Assembly: GCA_023525715.1 (NCBI GenBank)
Contig: CM042012.1
Span: 120,868,798 to 120,932,797 of the forward strand
Origin: Cichorium intybus
Lineage: Eukaryota; Streptophyta; Magnoliopsida; Asterales; Asteraceae
Direction: 5' to 3'
Length of the DNA stretch: 64,000 nucleotides
In this document: piece after piece, positions 10,621-21,349 of the stretch
How the letters are laid out: each line of letters opens with the position of its first letter
Numbering within the stretch: position 1 is the stretch's first letter
Made by a program: the position numbers and the translations under genes
The notes under the pieces: generated by a model
Seen by the model: the letters and a program-made list of their open reading frames with translations, nothing else
What the model was told of the DNA's origin: nothing
The model's database searches: none

Positions 10621-11473
10621 AAAGTTTGTGTGGGACAATAAACAACAAGAGGCATTTGAGACTTCGAAGAAGAAGCTGTGTGAAGCACTGGTGTTATCCC
10701 TACCTGAAGGCGTGGATGATTTTGTAGTGTATAGTGATGCATCCACTAGAGGCCTCGGTTGTGTACTTATGCAACAAGGAAAAGTCATCGCGTATGCTTC
10801 GAGACAATTGAAAAACGCGGAAACATGTTACACCATGCATGACTTGGAATTAGCCACGATTGTGTTTGCTCTCAAAATTTGGAGGCACTATCTTTATGGG
10901 ACTAATGCAAGTTATACACGAACCACACAAGCCTCCAATACATCTTTACCCAAAAGGAGTTGAACATGAGGCAAAGTCGGTGGATAGAGCTCATTAATGA
11001 TTACGACTATGAAATTATTTATCATGGAAGGAAAGCCAACGTCGTAGTCGATGCTTTAAGTCGAAAGGTTCGTGAAAGAACCATCAAAGGAAGATCCATG
11101 AGAATAGAGGTTATCTCAAGTCTGATTCAAAGAATTTAGGAAGTCCAAATCGATGCATTAAAAGAAGAAAATGTAAAGGAGGAAAAGATTGGAAGAAAAA
11201 TTGAGTTTGAATTAAATATACAAAGCTAGTCTTGGGTGATTCTCACAAATCCAAGTATTATATTTATCCTGGTAGCACAAAGACTTATCAAGACTTAAAA
11301 CGACATTATTGGTGGCCGGGAATGAAGAAGTGAATAGCAAAGTACATTTCAAAGTGTGTAACATGTGCTCAAATGAAAGCGAAGCATCAAGTACCTTATG
11401 GTAGTGTTCAATCGCTTCAGATACCCACAGGAAAATGGGAAGATGTGACTATGGACTTTGTTGTTGGTCAACC
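10621..11473 (+). pseudogene. Gypsy B RNase H and integrase N-terminus (broken)
   Basis: RNase H is seen as VVYSDASTRGLGCVLMQ near 10723 and HDLELATIVFALKIWRHYLYG near 10838. Integrase follows with VVDALSRKV near 11045, then the HHCC zinc region (HYWWPGMKK, CVTCAQMK) and TMDFVVG at the edge of the Athila insertion. Several stops and frameshifts break it. Integrase resumes at 19879. Confidence 0.85.
11469..11473. other. Target site duplication of Athila copy 2 (left)
   Basis: CAACC precedes the LTR; the partner at 19879-19883 is CTACC, one mismatch. The gypsy B integrase frame joins across the two sites. Confidence 0.75.
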
Positions 11474-12572
11474 TGACATGCACGCAGAGGTCGTCATGCG
11501 GTCAAAAATAAGAAATAACCTAACTTACACTAGTATAGTGGAGTCAGGGTCGATCCACAGGAGCTACGTGGTTAGCCTAGATGAGAGATTACCAACTACT
11601 AGTGTCACAGCTATAGTCGGAGGAATTAATTTCTATTTTTCTACCTTGAAACAATATTCAAACACCCAAGCCAAGCTTAGCTATGTCCAAATAACCTAGT
11701 TACTTTCTGAACTCAGAAGTACATCTCTGGATCAGAAGCAATCGAAGGCATCCAAACTAGCAAAACCAAGCACAGCATAAACTAGCTAATAACTACAGTT
11801 CTATGAGACAGTTAAGAGCTAAGGTTTAATGCCTAACCTAACCAAGTTAGCTACTGTTTTCAGCAAAGGAAAACAGTCCCAACCAAGTCATAAACAAGTT
11901 CAATCACAATCAAACAACCAAATAACAAACTAACATCCAAAACACCGAAAAATCAATATTAACATTAACCGAATGATTTCATTCACTCAAACCAATATCC
12001 AAACATCAAAATCAGTAGCTAAACACTACTAAAAACAGAACCCTAAGCTGGAGATCAATGGTTGTCACACCCAAAGATTCAACTCAAGCTTACAAATGTT
12101 TAACTAAAATGAAATAAAATCTAAAACATGAAAATACCAAATTATAGCTTCTGAAATGGATTCCTCGAGTCAAAGAGCTTCTAGGTCGATGTTTACACCA
12201 AGTCTTTGCTAGGGTTTTCGGCTGGAAATGCCTCTATTTATAGTTGCAAATTTCCCGTGACCGCGCCGCGCAAATGTGAAATCCGCGGCGCGCGTACTTA
12301 TCCGTTCCCCGTTTTTTCGTCATTTAAATGTGTTCCACCGCCTTACGCCCGTGTCGCGCAAGAGGTAAATCCGCGGCGCGCGTACGTCTTCTCTTGATTT
12401 TGCATTCTTTCCATACTTTTTCTTTTTGTACACTTTTAGTCCCTGTTTATGTTCTTTTTCTCTAGACAAGTCCTGACACGAAAAGTGAGAATACCCATGC
12501 ATATATGATATAATTTTACCAAGAACAGGGCTCAACAACGCCTAAAATACTTGATATCACTAGGCGTTGTCA
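11474..12572 (-). repeat. 3' LTR of Athila copy 2 (1099 bp)
   Basis: On the plus strand it starts TGACATGCAC and ends CGTTGTCA, matching 18780-19878 with about five substitutions. It contains CG-rich box pairs at 12259-12296 and 12348-12385. Confidence 0.95.
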
Positions 12573-12587
12573 AACACCCCACACTTG
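12573..12587 (-). other. Polypurine tract of Athila copy 2
   Basis: On the minus strand AAGTGTGGGGTGTTTG abuts the LTR start TGACAACGCC. Confidence 0.75.
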
Positions 12588-13583
12588 TGCCTTGCTTGTC
12601 CCCAAGCAAGAGAGTTTTTAACAAATTATAATAGAGAATCGAACAGTTTTTGACTGTGTTTAGTTTCAAAGCTTATTGCTCTTCGAGTTAGAATGGAATA
12701 GTTTGTGAAAACATAATTGAGTTGTTCTTTGGAGTTCATGGCTTTCTAAAGAACCCTTGATTACAAACTTTCTGTCTACAATACAGTGTACTTACTCGTT
12801 CAGATTCTAAAGGCCATTAAGGAATTGTCCATGACTTTCGATGTTGTCCGTGTAGCGAGCTTTCAGAAATACCATCCCAGACCAGACGATCTTAGGTGGT
12901 AAGGTGCATAAGGCCCACCCATTTTAGACTTACCGGCTCGAACAACAAAGGCCACATATTGACTTTTCCTTCCTAAATTCCAATCCTAAAACGGCTCAAT
13001 CTTCTAAACTCGTAAAACTCAACTTATTTGACTAAATAGCATGATTACAAATAAATAGTATTTCTTGAAAAAATACTAATGCTATCACAATCACAAACCA
13101 TTCATTTCAAAATTGCAATTCATTAAAAAATTTTGAAAAATATTGCTAAAAATTGAAAAATTGATCATTTCTGCAAAAAATTTCAAAAATATCTCTTTCG
13201 ACCGTCCACACCCCACACTTAAAACTGTACAACGTCCCCGTTGTACAAAAAATTATTTCAAAACAAGGGAGAAAGAGTTACCCCTTTTTGGACGGTAGAC
13301 TGCTTGGTGCTCAATATCACAGGTATAATGCGTACAAAAAGATCCTCGATTCACCTGCTGGAGTTGTAGCGCTACAGTTGGACACGCCGGTGGTCAAGAC
13401 AAGTGGAGGGGGCACGGTGACCCCACACGTGTCTGAGACAACTTCCTCTCAATTTGGTATATCATGCACACTTAACAATAAATTAAAACACACATGACAG
13501 AAAAATAAAATAATATACAGACAGATGTGTCATACGTTTATACATATAAAAAGAAAATAAAAGAAAGAAAGAAAAAGAAAACA
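12588..13583 (-). other. Athila copy 2 3' noncoding region
   Basis: About 1 kb without a convincing gene. It matches, in reverse, 2165-3436 of Athila copy 1. It holds the conserved hairpin at 13397-13434 and extra copies of the PPT-like motif near 13210 and 13420. Confidence 0.75.
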
Positions 13584-14908
13584 TCAATCACTACCCGGCG
13601 CCATGGAGGGTCCAGCCTCATGATCGTGAGACCGGGCTGGGAATGGTCGGGGGCGCTGACCCTGCGCAGATGCAGTCTGAATAAGTACCTCCCCGATCCA
13701 CTCGAGCTGGTCCAAGACTCTCGTGAGCTGACCCTCAAGCCGCGTGACTCTGGCCTCCAGCCGGCTGAGGTCTGATGGGTCATCATGCTGTGGCTGCGGC
13801 TGTGCAGGCTCTGGTGCTGGCGGCTCTGGCCTCCGGCGTCTCCTGCCGGGCTGGGCGTATGCAGGCTGGGGTGCCTGAGGAGGCTCGATCGGAGCCCGGA
13901 TGTACTGCCCTGGTCGCTGCTGCTCAATGAGCAACATCCTCTCCAAAGTGCGTGCTGGCGTGCGCGATGGAGGCAGAGCAGTCAAAGAGGCAGCTACTGG
14001 GGCAGTAAGGATGCCATATGAACGGGCCAGGCGGGTAATGAAGTACCCCCTGGCTAGTGGGCTGCTGGAGGAGGCGCCGGTCGCGTGGGTGGAGAGAGCG
14101 ATCGCGAGGGCAAAGGGAAGATGGAGGAATCGGGACGGGTCGAGGAGAACCCACAAAAATGTCATATCATCGCCCGACACCTTCTCGCCCCCCTCCCGAT
14201 GCATGATGGAGGTGGAGACGATCCGGTGCATGAGGCGGTGAAGTGGATCACGTAGGTGGCTCTCCCTCGAGGCCCCTGCCTCATACCTGACGTTGGACAG
14301 CGGTGCCCAAACCACCATGTTGGGGGCCGCTCCGGCTCCCCCTGAGTGCATGACCCGAAGAACCGGGTGAAGAAACGGTGCTGGAGGTCCGCTGGCGTGT
14401 AAATGCCCGTGCGTCTCCCGAACTCCCAGAGGTTGCACTCCCGGTGCACACCTCCCAAGCGAAAACGTACCATCCTGGAGCGTGGGTCTCCCGCCCTGGG
14501 AGCGAAATGGACAGTGGAGATGAACTCCAGTAGCAGATCCGTGTAGACCACATCCTCGTCCGTGGCCATAATTCTGTCCCAGCCACGGCATGTGAATGAT
14601 GCCTCCTCGTGGGTCCAGGTGCGATGTAGGAATGGCTCAATCGCACCCCAGAGCCCAGCGTCCCTCAGGATGTCTCGGTCTATAACCGTCGCCTCAAGGA
14701 CCCGGCGATGAATCAAAGCGTCCCTCCGCGAGGTATACTCCACCGAAGTGTCAAGCTCTGCGGGAAACTGAAGGAGGCATGGTCCAATCTGAACATCATC
14801 TGCAAAAGAAAAATATAGCCACAAAACAAAAATTTTTGCAAAATCAGTCCTTCTCCTTCCCCACCGCACCGCGGCGCGGCGTACGCCTGTTTGAAAACCC
14901 GGGATCAA
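13584..14908 (-). pseudogene. Athila ORF1/env-position protein, one frameshift
   Basis: Two overlapping frames together make one protein. The first (from 14908) contains EYTSRRDALIHRRVLEATV, RDAGLWGAIEPFLHRTW and FTRFFGSCTQG. The second takes over near 14300-14360 with NMVVWAPLSNVRYE and GDDMTFLWVLLDPSRF, then a proline/arginine-rich linker and a heptad-like stretch (LEARVTRLEGQLTRVL, about 60 residues from the end), ending at 13584. This arrangement resembles the ATHILA ORF-1 family of plant retrotransposons, whose role is unknown. The sequence is markedly GC-rich against its surroundings. One indel breaks the frame, unless the split is bypassed by frameshifting, which I have no evidence for. 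Confidence 0.7.
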
Positions 14909-15536
14909 ATCCCCATTTTAACCTGCTAAATCTCAATTTAATGATACCACAAGGTAGCCTAGGTTCCGATTAGCTCATCTAGGGTGTCCATTTGGCAAAA
15001 CAAACACTCTATGGGCTAGCATTAGTGATTCTAAGTTTTTGAACTTTTTTGGAATAAAACCCTAAAATTAACTACCTAATAACTAGTTTAAACAGCTAAT
15101 AGATAGTTAAAAGAGCGTACCTCGGTAGTAGAAACGCAATAAGCAAGAAAAAATGCAAGAAATTTTTGATCACCAGAGCTCCGAGTCGTGTGATTTGAGT
15201 TGTGAGTCGCGGCTCACCGGATAAGGGCGAAAATCGTCTGATCATTTCCCGCGGCGCGCATTTCCCTGTTCCGCGGCGCGCGTGTCGCCAATTCAACCCC
15301 TGCGCATCGGGTTGAGTTCCGACCCCGCGTCGCGCAATACAAAAATCCGCGGCGCGGTCTTGAAGATTTCAAAAAAACTTTTCACACGACCCCACACTTG
15401 CTTCAAACCACTCATACCTGTAAACGATTGATGTGTTTCCTAAATTAATCCTAAGAAATATAAAACCTACTTATGACACGATGGGTTGCCTCCCAACAAG
15501 CGCTAAGTTTAACGTCTTCAGCCAGACGTGCTGCTC
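14909..15536 (-). other. Junction region where Athila pol is missing
   Basis: Only 630 noncoding bases separate the gag-protease stop from the next gene. Pol of a full Athila would be located here. CG-rich boxes occur at 14870-14885 and 15250-15355, and a PPT-like CCCCACACTT (reverse) near 15391. Confidence 0.75.
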
Positions 15537-18500
15537 CTAAGCTGACCCTTCTTCTTCTTCTTGGCCTCTTGATGACATTTGCTGATATTCTGGCATGAAA
15601 TTATTAGCCATCATTGTCATAAGGGATGTGAGTTGGGTCATCCGATCACTCACACCACTGATCCATTGTTGTTGAGATTTCAGTAGCTCGAAAACATTCG
15701 CCTCTCGTTTTCTGGATTCTCTTTCATATTGCTGATGCCTTGCTTCCATCATCTCTATCATTTCCAACAGTTGTTCCTTGTCGATGGCGGACAGCGGGTG
15801 GTTTTTGGTCTCCTTTAGAACTTCTTCCTTTCCACCCTCCCCCGTACGTGTCCATATCTTTTCTTTGCTTCTAGTTCCTGGCTCCATTAATGTTTTTCTG
15901 TCTGCTGGTTTGCCGTTTTCTTCCGAAGGTAACGAAATTGGATTCCCAAACATATTCAATCTCCTTTTCCTGGTTCCGAAGAAAATATCCATGTCTCCAG
16001 TCTTGCAGTCGATCACTGAACCAGCAGTAGCTAGGAATGGCCGTCCTAAGATAAGCGCAGGCGCATCGTCTGGACTTTCATATTCCATCACCAGAAAGTC
16101 CACGGGGTAGAAAAAGTCGCCAACTTTGACTATGACATTGGTTAGCTTTCCCCTAGATACCTTAGTTGATTGGTCAGCCAACTGCAGTACAACTTCAGCT
16201 GGCTCGATTTCTTCATTCTCGTATTTGTCATACAGATATCCTGGCAAGATGTTAACACTTGCTCCCAAATCTAGTAAGGTGTTTCGAATAACCACGTCCC
16301 CTACGGTTGTAGTGATCAATGGTGATCCGGGGTCCTTCTCCTTCTTGGGTAGTGTTCCCAATAATGCCTCGCTAGCCCTCACAGTCAATCTCACCGTTTT
16401 CGGTGTAGGTGCCTTGTTCTTCCCATTTTGTTCGCACATTTCTTGTAAAATCCTGGTGTCTTCGGGGGCATCCTTAAGTTCATCCCATAGGGGCTGATTT
16501 ATTAAGGGTCCCGTTGATCTAGTTGCTTCCTGCTTCTTCTTTTCTTTCTTATTCTTCTTCTTTTGCTTAATCCCTGCAATCGTTGGTTGCTCTTCCTTTT
16601 GGACCTTTTCATCTATTTCGGGTTGAGTGCTATTCTCAACCGGATCTCCTTCTTCTTTACTTTCCTCGCTCTTAAAAACCTTTCCTTCTTCCCCTGGTTT
16701 CACTTCATCCCCTACCTCAAACAGATCCTCCAGAGTGACCTTCCGCCATCCTGATTCAACAGTATTGACTTGTTCCTTCCCTGGACGTTGATTATGTGTA
16801 GGGTTGACTTCAGTAGCACTAGGCAATTTGCCATTATCTCTCTTTTGTTGATCTGCAGCCATTTGACCTATTTGTCTTTCCATATTTGCGATGGCCTTTG
16901 CGTTCGCTTGAGATTGTTGTTGTGTCGCTGTGACCATATCATACATCTTTGCGATCATCTCTTCTTGGGTCCCTGGGGCATTGTTGGTAGCATTGGTGGG
17001 TCCCCTGTTGTTGTTGTTCCCGTTGTTTGCAGGTTGCTGGTTTCTAGGCTGACTATTTGATTGATTCTGATAATTGTTCTGCCTGAAATTTTGTTGCTGT
17101 CCTTGGTTGTATGGTCTGTAGGGTCGTCCATTGTTGTGTTGACCTTGACCCTGGCCATAAACTTGATTAGCTTCCTGCGTCCTAGGTCCTCCTTGACCTT
17201 CTTGCGACGAATTTGGCGGTCCATTTTGTAATGTTGCCATAAGCCTATCAAACTTTCTGTTCAATTCACTGATTTCCTTTTTCACTTCCTTTTTCCAATC
17301 AGCATCAACTCCTACTGCTGCCGCCGTACTTGTAGTCTTCCTGGTGGAGAAGTTTGCTTTGGAGCCATTACTCAACTGCTCCAAAAATCTCCAGGCTTCT
17401 TCTGGATCCTGCCACATAAATGTCCCACTGGATGAGGCATTTATCATGGCTTGGTGTGTTTCGCTAACTCCCTCAAAGAATAACTTGACCAACTGCCATC
17501 TGGGAATCTCGTGATGCGGACAAGATCGCAGCAATTCCTTCAATCTGTCAAAAGCTTCATGAAAAGCTTCTCCAGGCTTTTGCTGAAAATCCTGGATAAC
17601 TCTTCTGATTTCAGTTGTTTTGCTCGCTGGATAAAATTCCTGAAGGAACTTCGCCTTGAGCTGGTCCCACGTAGTGATACTGTTTGATGGCAACGACGTG
17701 AACCAATACTTGGCTTTATCCTTAAGAGTGAACGGAAACAGTCTAAGCCTAAAAATATTTCTATTTGTGTTTCTGGGGTTGTTAGCATTAGCGATCGCTA
17801 AAAATTCATATAAATGATTATAGGGATCATCCTGCTTATACCCTCTGAATTCTGGTAATATTCCTAATAACTGGGGTCTAATCTCTACATGTGAATCTAT
17901 GTTATCAGGAATATAGATCGGCGACGAATCATCATATTCCCGCGGTTGGAAATGTGACGCAACCGATTGCCGTCTCGGTTGTGCAAAATGTAAGGGTTGA
18001 GCGGGGTTACCGTAAAGATGATCATTGTACTCCCGCTGACCTGGTGGTTGGTATGGTGGTGCTCGCCTGGGAGGTCCCCGACCTCGGTTCCATTGCGGTT
18101 GCGGTGCCGGTGGCACCCATCCTTCATCTTCTTCGTCGTACACTTCCTCCGTCTCTGGGTATTGGTATTGCGGTTGAGGCGGTGGTTGAAAGTGTATAGG
18201 TTGTGTTGGTTGGTATGTAGGTTGAGGTTTAAAGAGGACTGGTTGTGGTTGTGATGTTGGTGTATGCTGTCTAGGAGTTGGGGTGCCATCTCGGGTCGGC
18301 TCTCCCCAAGTCATAGCAGATGTAAAGGGATTGGTGGGTTGTGGTTGAGAAGCGGGTAAAAATGGTGGAATAGATGGCGGAGTGCATGATGGTATGGGTG
18401 TAGGGGCTGAAACTACACCACCAGACGCACTCGAACTTCCAAATTGGAATTCTGATAATGGGGGAATAGAAAACCTCCCCGTTGCCTCTCCTGACGGATC

Positions 18501-18644
18501 CTGGGCAACACTAACCGGACTATTGCTAACTTGACTATAATTCATGATGTTCAAACGCCTACGGGCACGGAGTTTGCGCGCAGTACGCTCAATCTCAGAA
18601 TCAAACTGTAATGGGGATGATTGCTCTCCCCTGCGGGTACGCAT
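15537..18644 (-). CDS. Athila Gag-protease polyprotein (open, 1035 aa)
   Basis: The frame is open from the ATG at 18644 (MRTRRGEQSS) to the stop at 15537. Residues 1-250 are rich in P and Q. The retrotransposon capsid domain lies at about 265-440 (EFRGYKQDDPYNHLYEFL, YWFTSLPSNSITTWDQLK, FLQEFYPASK, RSCPHHEIPRWQLVKLFFEG). An N/Q-rich stretch follows at about 490-570; I see no CCHC knuckle. The aspartic protease lies at about 770-900, with active site LLDLGASVNILPG near residue 790 and ILGRPFLATAGS near 860. About 130 more residues follow, but no RT. In the cell it should form particles and process itself. An intact frame plus near-identical LTRs suggest recent activity with borrowed enzymes. 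Confidence 0.92.
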   Translation of the reverse strand: MRTRRGEQSSPLQFDSEIERTARKLRARRRLNIMNYSQVSNSPVSVAQDPSGEATGRFSIPPLSEFQFGSSSASGGVVSAPTPIPSCTPPSIPPFLPASQPQPTNPFTSAMTWGEPTRDGTPTPRQHTPTSQPQPVLFKPQPTYQPTQPIHFQPPPQPQYQYPETEEVYDEEDEGWVPPAPQPQWNRGRGPPRRAPPYQPPGQREYNDHLYGNPAQPLHFAQPRRQSVASHFQPREYDDSSPIYIPDNIDSHVEIRPQLLGILPEFRGYKQDDPYNHLYEFLAIANANNPRNTNRNIFRLRLFPFTLKDKAKYWFTSLPSNSITTWDQLKAKFLQEFYPASKTTEIRRVIQDFQQKPGEAFHEAFDRLKELLRSCPHHEIPRWQLVKLFFEGVSETHQAMINASSSGTFMWQDPEEAWRFLEQLSNGSKANFSTRKTTSTAAAVGVDADWKKEVKKEISELNRKFDRLMATLQNGPPNSSQEGQGGPRTQEANQVYGQGQGQHNNGRPYRPYNQGQQQNFRQNNYQNQSNSQPRNQQPANNGNNNNRGPTNATNNAPGTQEEMIAKMYDMVTATQQQSQANAKAIANMERQIGQMAADQQKRDNGKLPSATEVNPTHNQRPGKEQVNTVESGWRKVTLEDLFEVGDEVKPGEEGKVFKSEESKEEGDPVENSTQPEIDEKVQKEEQPTIAGIKQKKKNKKEKKKQEATRSTGPLINQPLWDELKDAPEDTRILQEMCEQNGKNKAPTPKTVRLTVRASEALLGTLPKKEKDPGSPLITTTVGDVVIRNTLLDLGASVNILPGYLYDKYENEEIEPAEVVLQLADQSTKVSRGKLTNVIVKVGDFFYPVDFLVMEYESPDDAPALILGRPFLATAGSVIDCKTGDMDIFFGTRKRRLNMFGNPISLPSEENGKPADRKTLMEPGTRSKEKIWTRTGEGGKEEVLKETKNHPLSAIDKEQLLEMIEMMEARHQQYERESRKREANVFELLKSQQQWISGVSDRMTQLTSLMTMMANNFMPEYQQMSSRGQEEEEGSA

Positions 18645-18756
18645 GCACTAATGCAACACGCCCACAAAAATCAAAACCAAAATGAAATTAACTCAAAATG
18701 AAATTTCAAAAAGCAAGAAACAAATTCCTACTACTCACCTATTCTAAGCTCACAGC

Positions 18757-18774
18757 TCCCCGGCAACGGCGCCA
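18757..18774 (-). other. Primer binding site of Athila copy 2
   Basis: On the minus strand TGGCGCCGTTGCCGGGGA lies five bases inside the 5' LTR. This is the tRNA-Asp-type site characteristic of Athila/Tat elements, which supports the family call and orientation. Confidence 0.92.
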
Positions 18775-18779
18775 AAATT

Positions 18780-19878
18780 TGACATGCACGCAGAGGTCGT
18801 CATGCGGTCAAAAATAAGAAATAACCTAACTTACACTAGTATAGTGGAGTCAGGGTCGATCCACAGGAGCTACGTGGTTAGCCTAGATGAGAGATTACCA
18901 ACTACTAGTGTCACAGCTATAGTCGGAGGAATTAATTTCTATTTTTCTACCTTGAAACAATATTCAAACACCCAAGCCAAGCTTAGCTATGTCCAAATAA
19001 CCTAGTTACTTTCTGAACTCAGAAGTACATCTCTGGATCAGAAGCAATCGAAGGCATCCAAACTAGCAAAACCAAGCACAGCATAAACTAGCTAATAACT
19101 ACAGTTCTATGAGACAGTTAAGAGCTAAGGTTTAATGCCTAACCTAACCAAGTTAGCTACTGTTTTCAGCAAAGGAAAACAGTCCCAACCAAGTCACAAA
19201 CAAGTTCAATCACAATCAAACAACCAAATAACAAACTAACATCCAAAACACCGAAAAATCAATATTAACATTAACCGAATGATTTCATTCACTCAAACCA
19301 ATATCCAAACATCAAAATCAGTAGCTAAACACTACTAAAAACAGAACCCTAAGCTGGAGATCAATGGTTGTCACACCCAAAGATTCAACTCAAGCTTACA
19401 AATGTTTAACTAAAATGAAATAAAATCTAAAACATGAAAATACCAAATTATAGCTTCTGAAATGGATTCCTCGAGTCAAAGAGCTTCTAGGTCGATGTTT
19501 ACACCAAGTCTTTGCTAGGGTTTTCGGCTGGAAATGCCTCTATTTATAGTTGCAAATTTCCCGTGACCGCGCCGCGCAAATGTGAAATCCGCGGCGCGTG
19601 TACTTATCCGTTCCCCGTTTTTTCGTCATTTAAATGTGTTCCACCGCCTTACGCCCGCGTCGCGCAAGAGGTAAATCCGCGGCGCGCGTACGTCTTCTCT
19701 TGATTTTGCATTCTTTCCATACTTTTTCTTTTTGTACACTTTTAGTCCCTGTTTATGTTCTTTTTCTCCAGACAAGTCCTGACACGAAAAGTGAGAATAC
19801 CCATGCATATATGATATAATTTTACCAAGAACAGGGCTCAACAATGCCTAAAATACTTGATATCACTAGGCGTTGTCA
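18780..19878 (-). repeat. 5' LTR of Athila copy 2 (1099 bp)
   Basis: It is the same length as the left LTR. The differences seen by eye are about five transitions, including two inside the CG-rich boxes. Confidence 0.95.
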
Positions 19879-20727
19879 CTACCAAGGACCCGTAAGGGAC
19901 ATAATAGTATTTGGGTCATAGTTGATAGATTGACCAAGAGTGCTCTATTCCTTGCTATCAAGGAGACTACACCACTTGAGAAGCTGGCTCAACTCTATAT
20001 TGATGAGGTAATAAGACTTCATGGAGCACCATTGTCCATAGTATCAGATAGAGACCCAAGATTTACTTCAAATTTTTTGGAAGCTCTACAAGAAAAAGGG
20101 AACGAGGATCAAATTGAGTACGGCTTACCATCCATAAACGGATAGACAGAGTGAACGTACCATCTAAACTGTTGAAGATATGTTGAGATCTTGTGCTATG
20201 ATTTCGGTGGAAATTGGGATGAGCATTTACCTTTGGTGGATTTTTCATATAACAATAGTTATCATTCAAGCATTGGAATGCCACCATTTGAAGCGTTGTA
20301 TGATAGAAGATGTTGAACAGCATTGTGTTGGTTGGAAGCGGGTGAAACAAAACTCACCGAACCGGAAATTGTAAGTATAACAAAGGATAAAATTGGTGTG
20401 ATTCAAGCCAATATGAAGGCGGCTCAACATCGACAAAGAAGCTACTCAAATTTGAAAAAGAGACCTTATGACTTGAAGGAAGGTGATTTGGTGATGCTAA
20501 AAGTGTCACCACGAAAAAGTGTAGTAAGGTTTAGAAAAGGAAGAAAGTTGAGTCCAAGGTATATTGGACCCTTTAGAATTTTGAAGAAATTGGAGAGCAA
20601 GCATTTAAGTTGGAATTGCCTCAAGAATTGAGAGGAATACGTGATACTTTTCATGTATGCTATTTAAAGAAGTATTTTGGAAAGGAAGAATTGTCCATTC
20701 CCTTGGAAGATTTGAAGATACAAACTC
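19879..20727 (+). pseudogene. Gypsy B integrase, continued after Athila insertion
   Basis: The frame picks up with LPRTRKGHNSIWVIVDRLTK, which continues the integrase core cut at 11473. SIVSDRDPRFTSNF (second catalytic Asp) follows near 20035; the third region near 20145 is broken by stops and shifts. The C-terminal part reads LKEGDLVMLKVSP, LSPRYIGPF and IRDTFHVCYLKKYFG and reaches IPLEDLKI, where it ends. A chromodomain would normally come next, but the sequence switches to Harbinger. Confidence 0.85.
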
Positions 20728-20876
20728 CAAATAATGGCGACGAATCTAGAATATTTAGGTCGTTCTTCGAGCCTAGAGCTCCAAAGTATGTATGTCAAAT
20801 TCATAGATCGTGTGAGGCCATGACTTCTAGTATTAGTGACGGTCTGTCGTGATCACCACGAGTGTATTGCCCTTTC
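20728..20876 (-). pseudogene. PIF/Harbinger transposase pseudogene, C-terminal fragment
   Basis: On the minus strand the frame reads KGQYTRGDHDRPSLILEVMA, then TYFGALGSKNDLNILDSSPL, typical of HARBI1/ALP1-like DDE transposases. It directly continues the fragment at 35691-36118 across the copia A insertion (CTTTC duplication). Two TGA codons (20801-20803 and 20795-20797) stand where the family has Trp. The left border near 20728 is a junction with gypsy B, and the rest of the catalytic domain is lost. Confidence 0.88.
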
Positions 20877-21334
20877 TGTTAGGACCTAAATTGTTGGTTT
20901 ATGCTTGGCATTAAATTGGGCTTAAAACAAGATTTAATGGGCTGTTTTGGGTTTTCGGCTTGGACCGAAAACCCCATGGTTTTCGGTTGTATTCTTACCG
21001 AAATTGTATGGATTTCGGTTGGCCTTAAAGGTTTTTCGTGGGCTTGTTTGTATTGGGCTTAGGCTTTTCGTGTCATAGGTATATAAGCATTGTATGGCCG
21101 TCATTTTGAGGGTGACGAGTGCAAGAGGATCAACATTGATTTGTGTGTCTAGAGAGAGAAATAGAATATTCCTTGTTGATCAAGATCTTATGTACTTGAC
21201 TATAATCAATATAGTGTGCATTGAAGACTAATCCTTCATCGTTCTTATGTTTTGATTGATTGCACGTTTGAGATTCCGCACCAAACGTGTTTTTGATTGA
21301 TACTTGAGATCTAGTGATTAGATTAGGACTTACA
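20877..21334 (+). repeat. 5' LTR of copia A (458 bp)
   Basis: It begins TGTTAGGACC and ends GACTTACA. A TATA-like TATATAAG lies at 21080-21087. The matching LTR is at 35228-35685. Confidence 0.95.
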
Positions 21335-21349
21335 ATTGGTATCAGAGCC
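21335..21349 (+). other. Primer binding site of copia A
   Basis: ATTGGTATCAGAGCC follows the LTR directly and is complementary to initiator tRNA-Met. Confidence 0.9.

Larger units (their letters stand above)
11474..19878 (-). mobile_element. Athila copy 2: recent non-autonomous gypsy element (8.4 kb)
   Basis: Two 1099-bp LTRs differ at about five positions by eye. Reading on the minus strand, the order is 5' LTR, tRNA-Asp-type primer site, gag-protease, an Athila ORF1/env-position gene, 3' noncoding region, polypurine tract and 3' LTR. No reverse transcriptase, RNase H or integrase exists between gag-protease (ending 15537) and the next gene (starting 14908), so the element needs enzymes from a relative. 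It sits in the integrase of gypsy B. Confidence 0.92.
7698..20728 (+). mobile_element. Gypsy B: decayed chromovirus-like element, split by Athila copy 2
   Basis: A short 5' LTR, a tRNA-Met-type primer site, gag, protease, RT, RNase H and integrase follow in gypsy order on the plus strand. The integrase is split at 11473/19879 by Athila copy 2. No 3' LTR is present: after the phrase IPLEDLKI the sequence switches near 20720-20728 to the Harbinger transposase on the other strand. The end must have been lost by a deletion. Confidence 0.85.
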
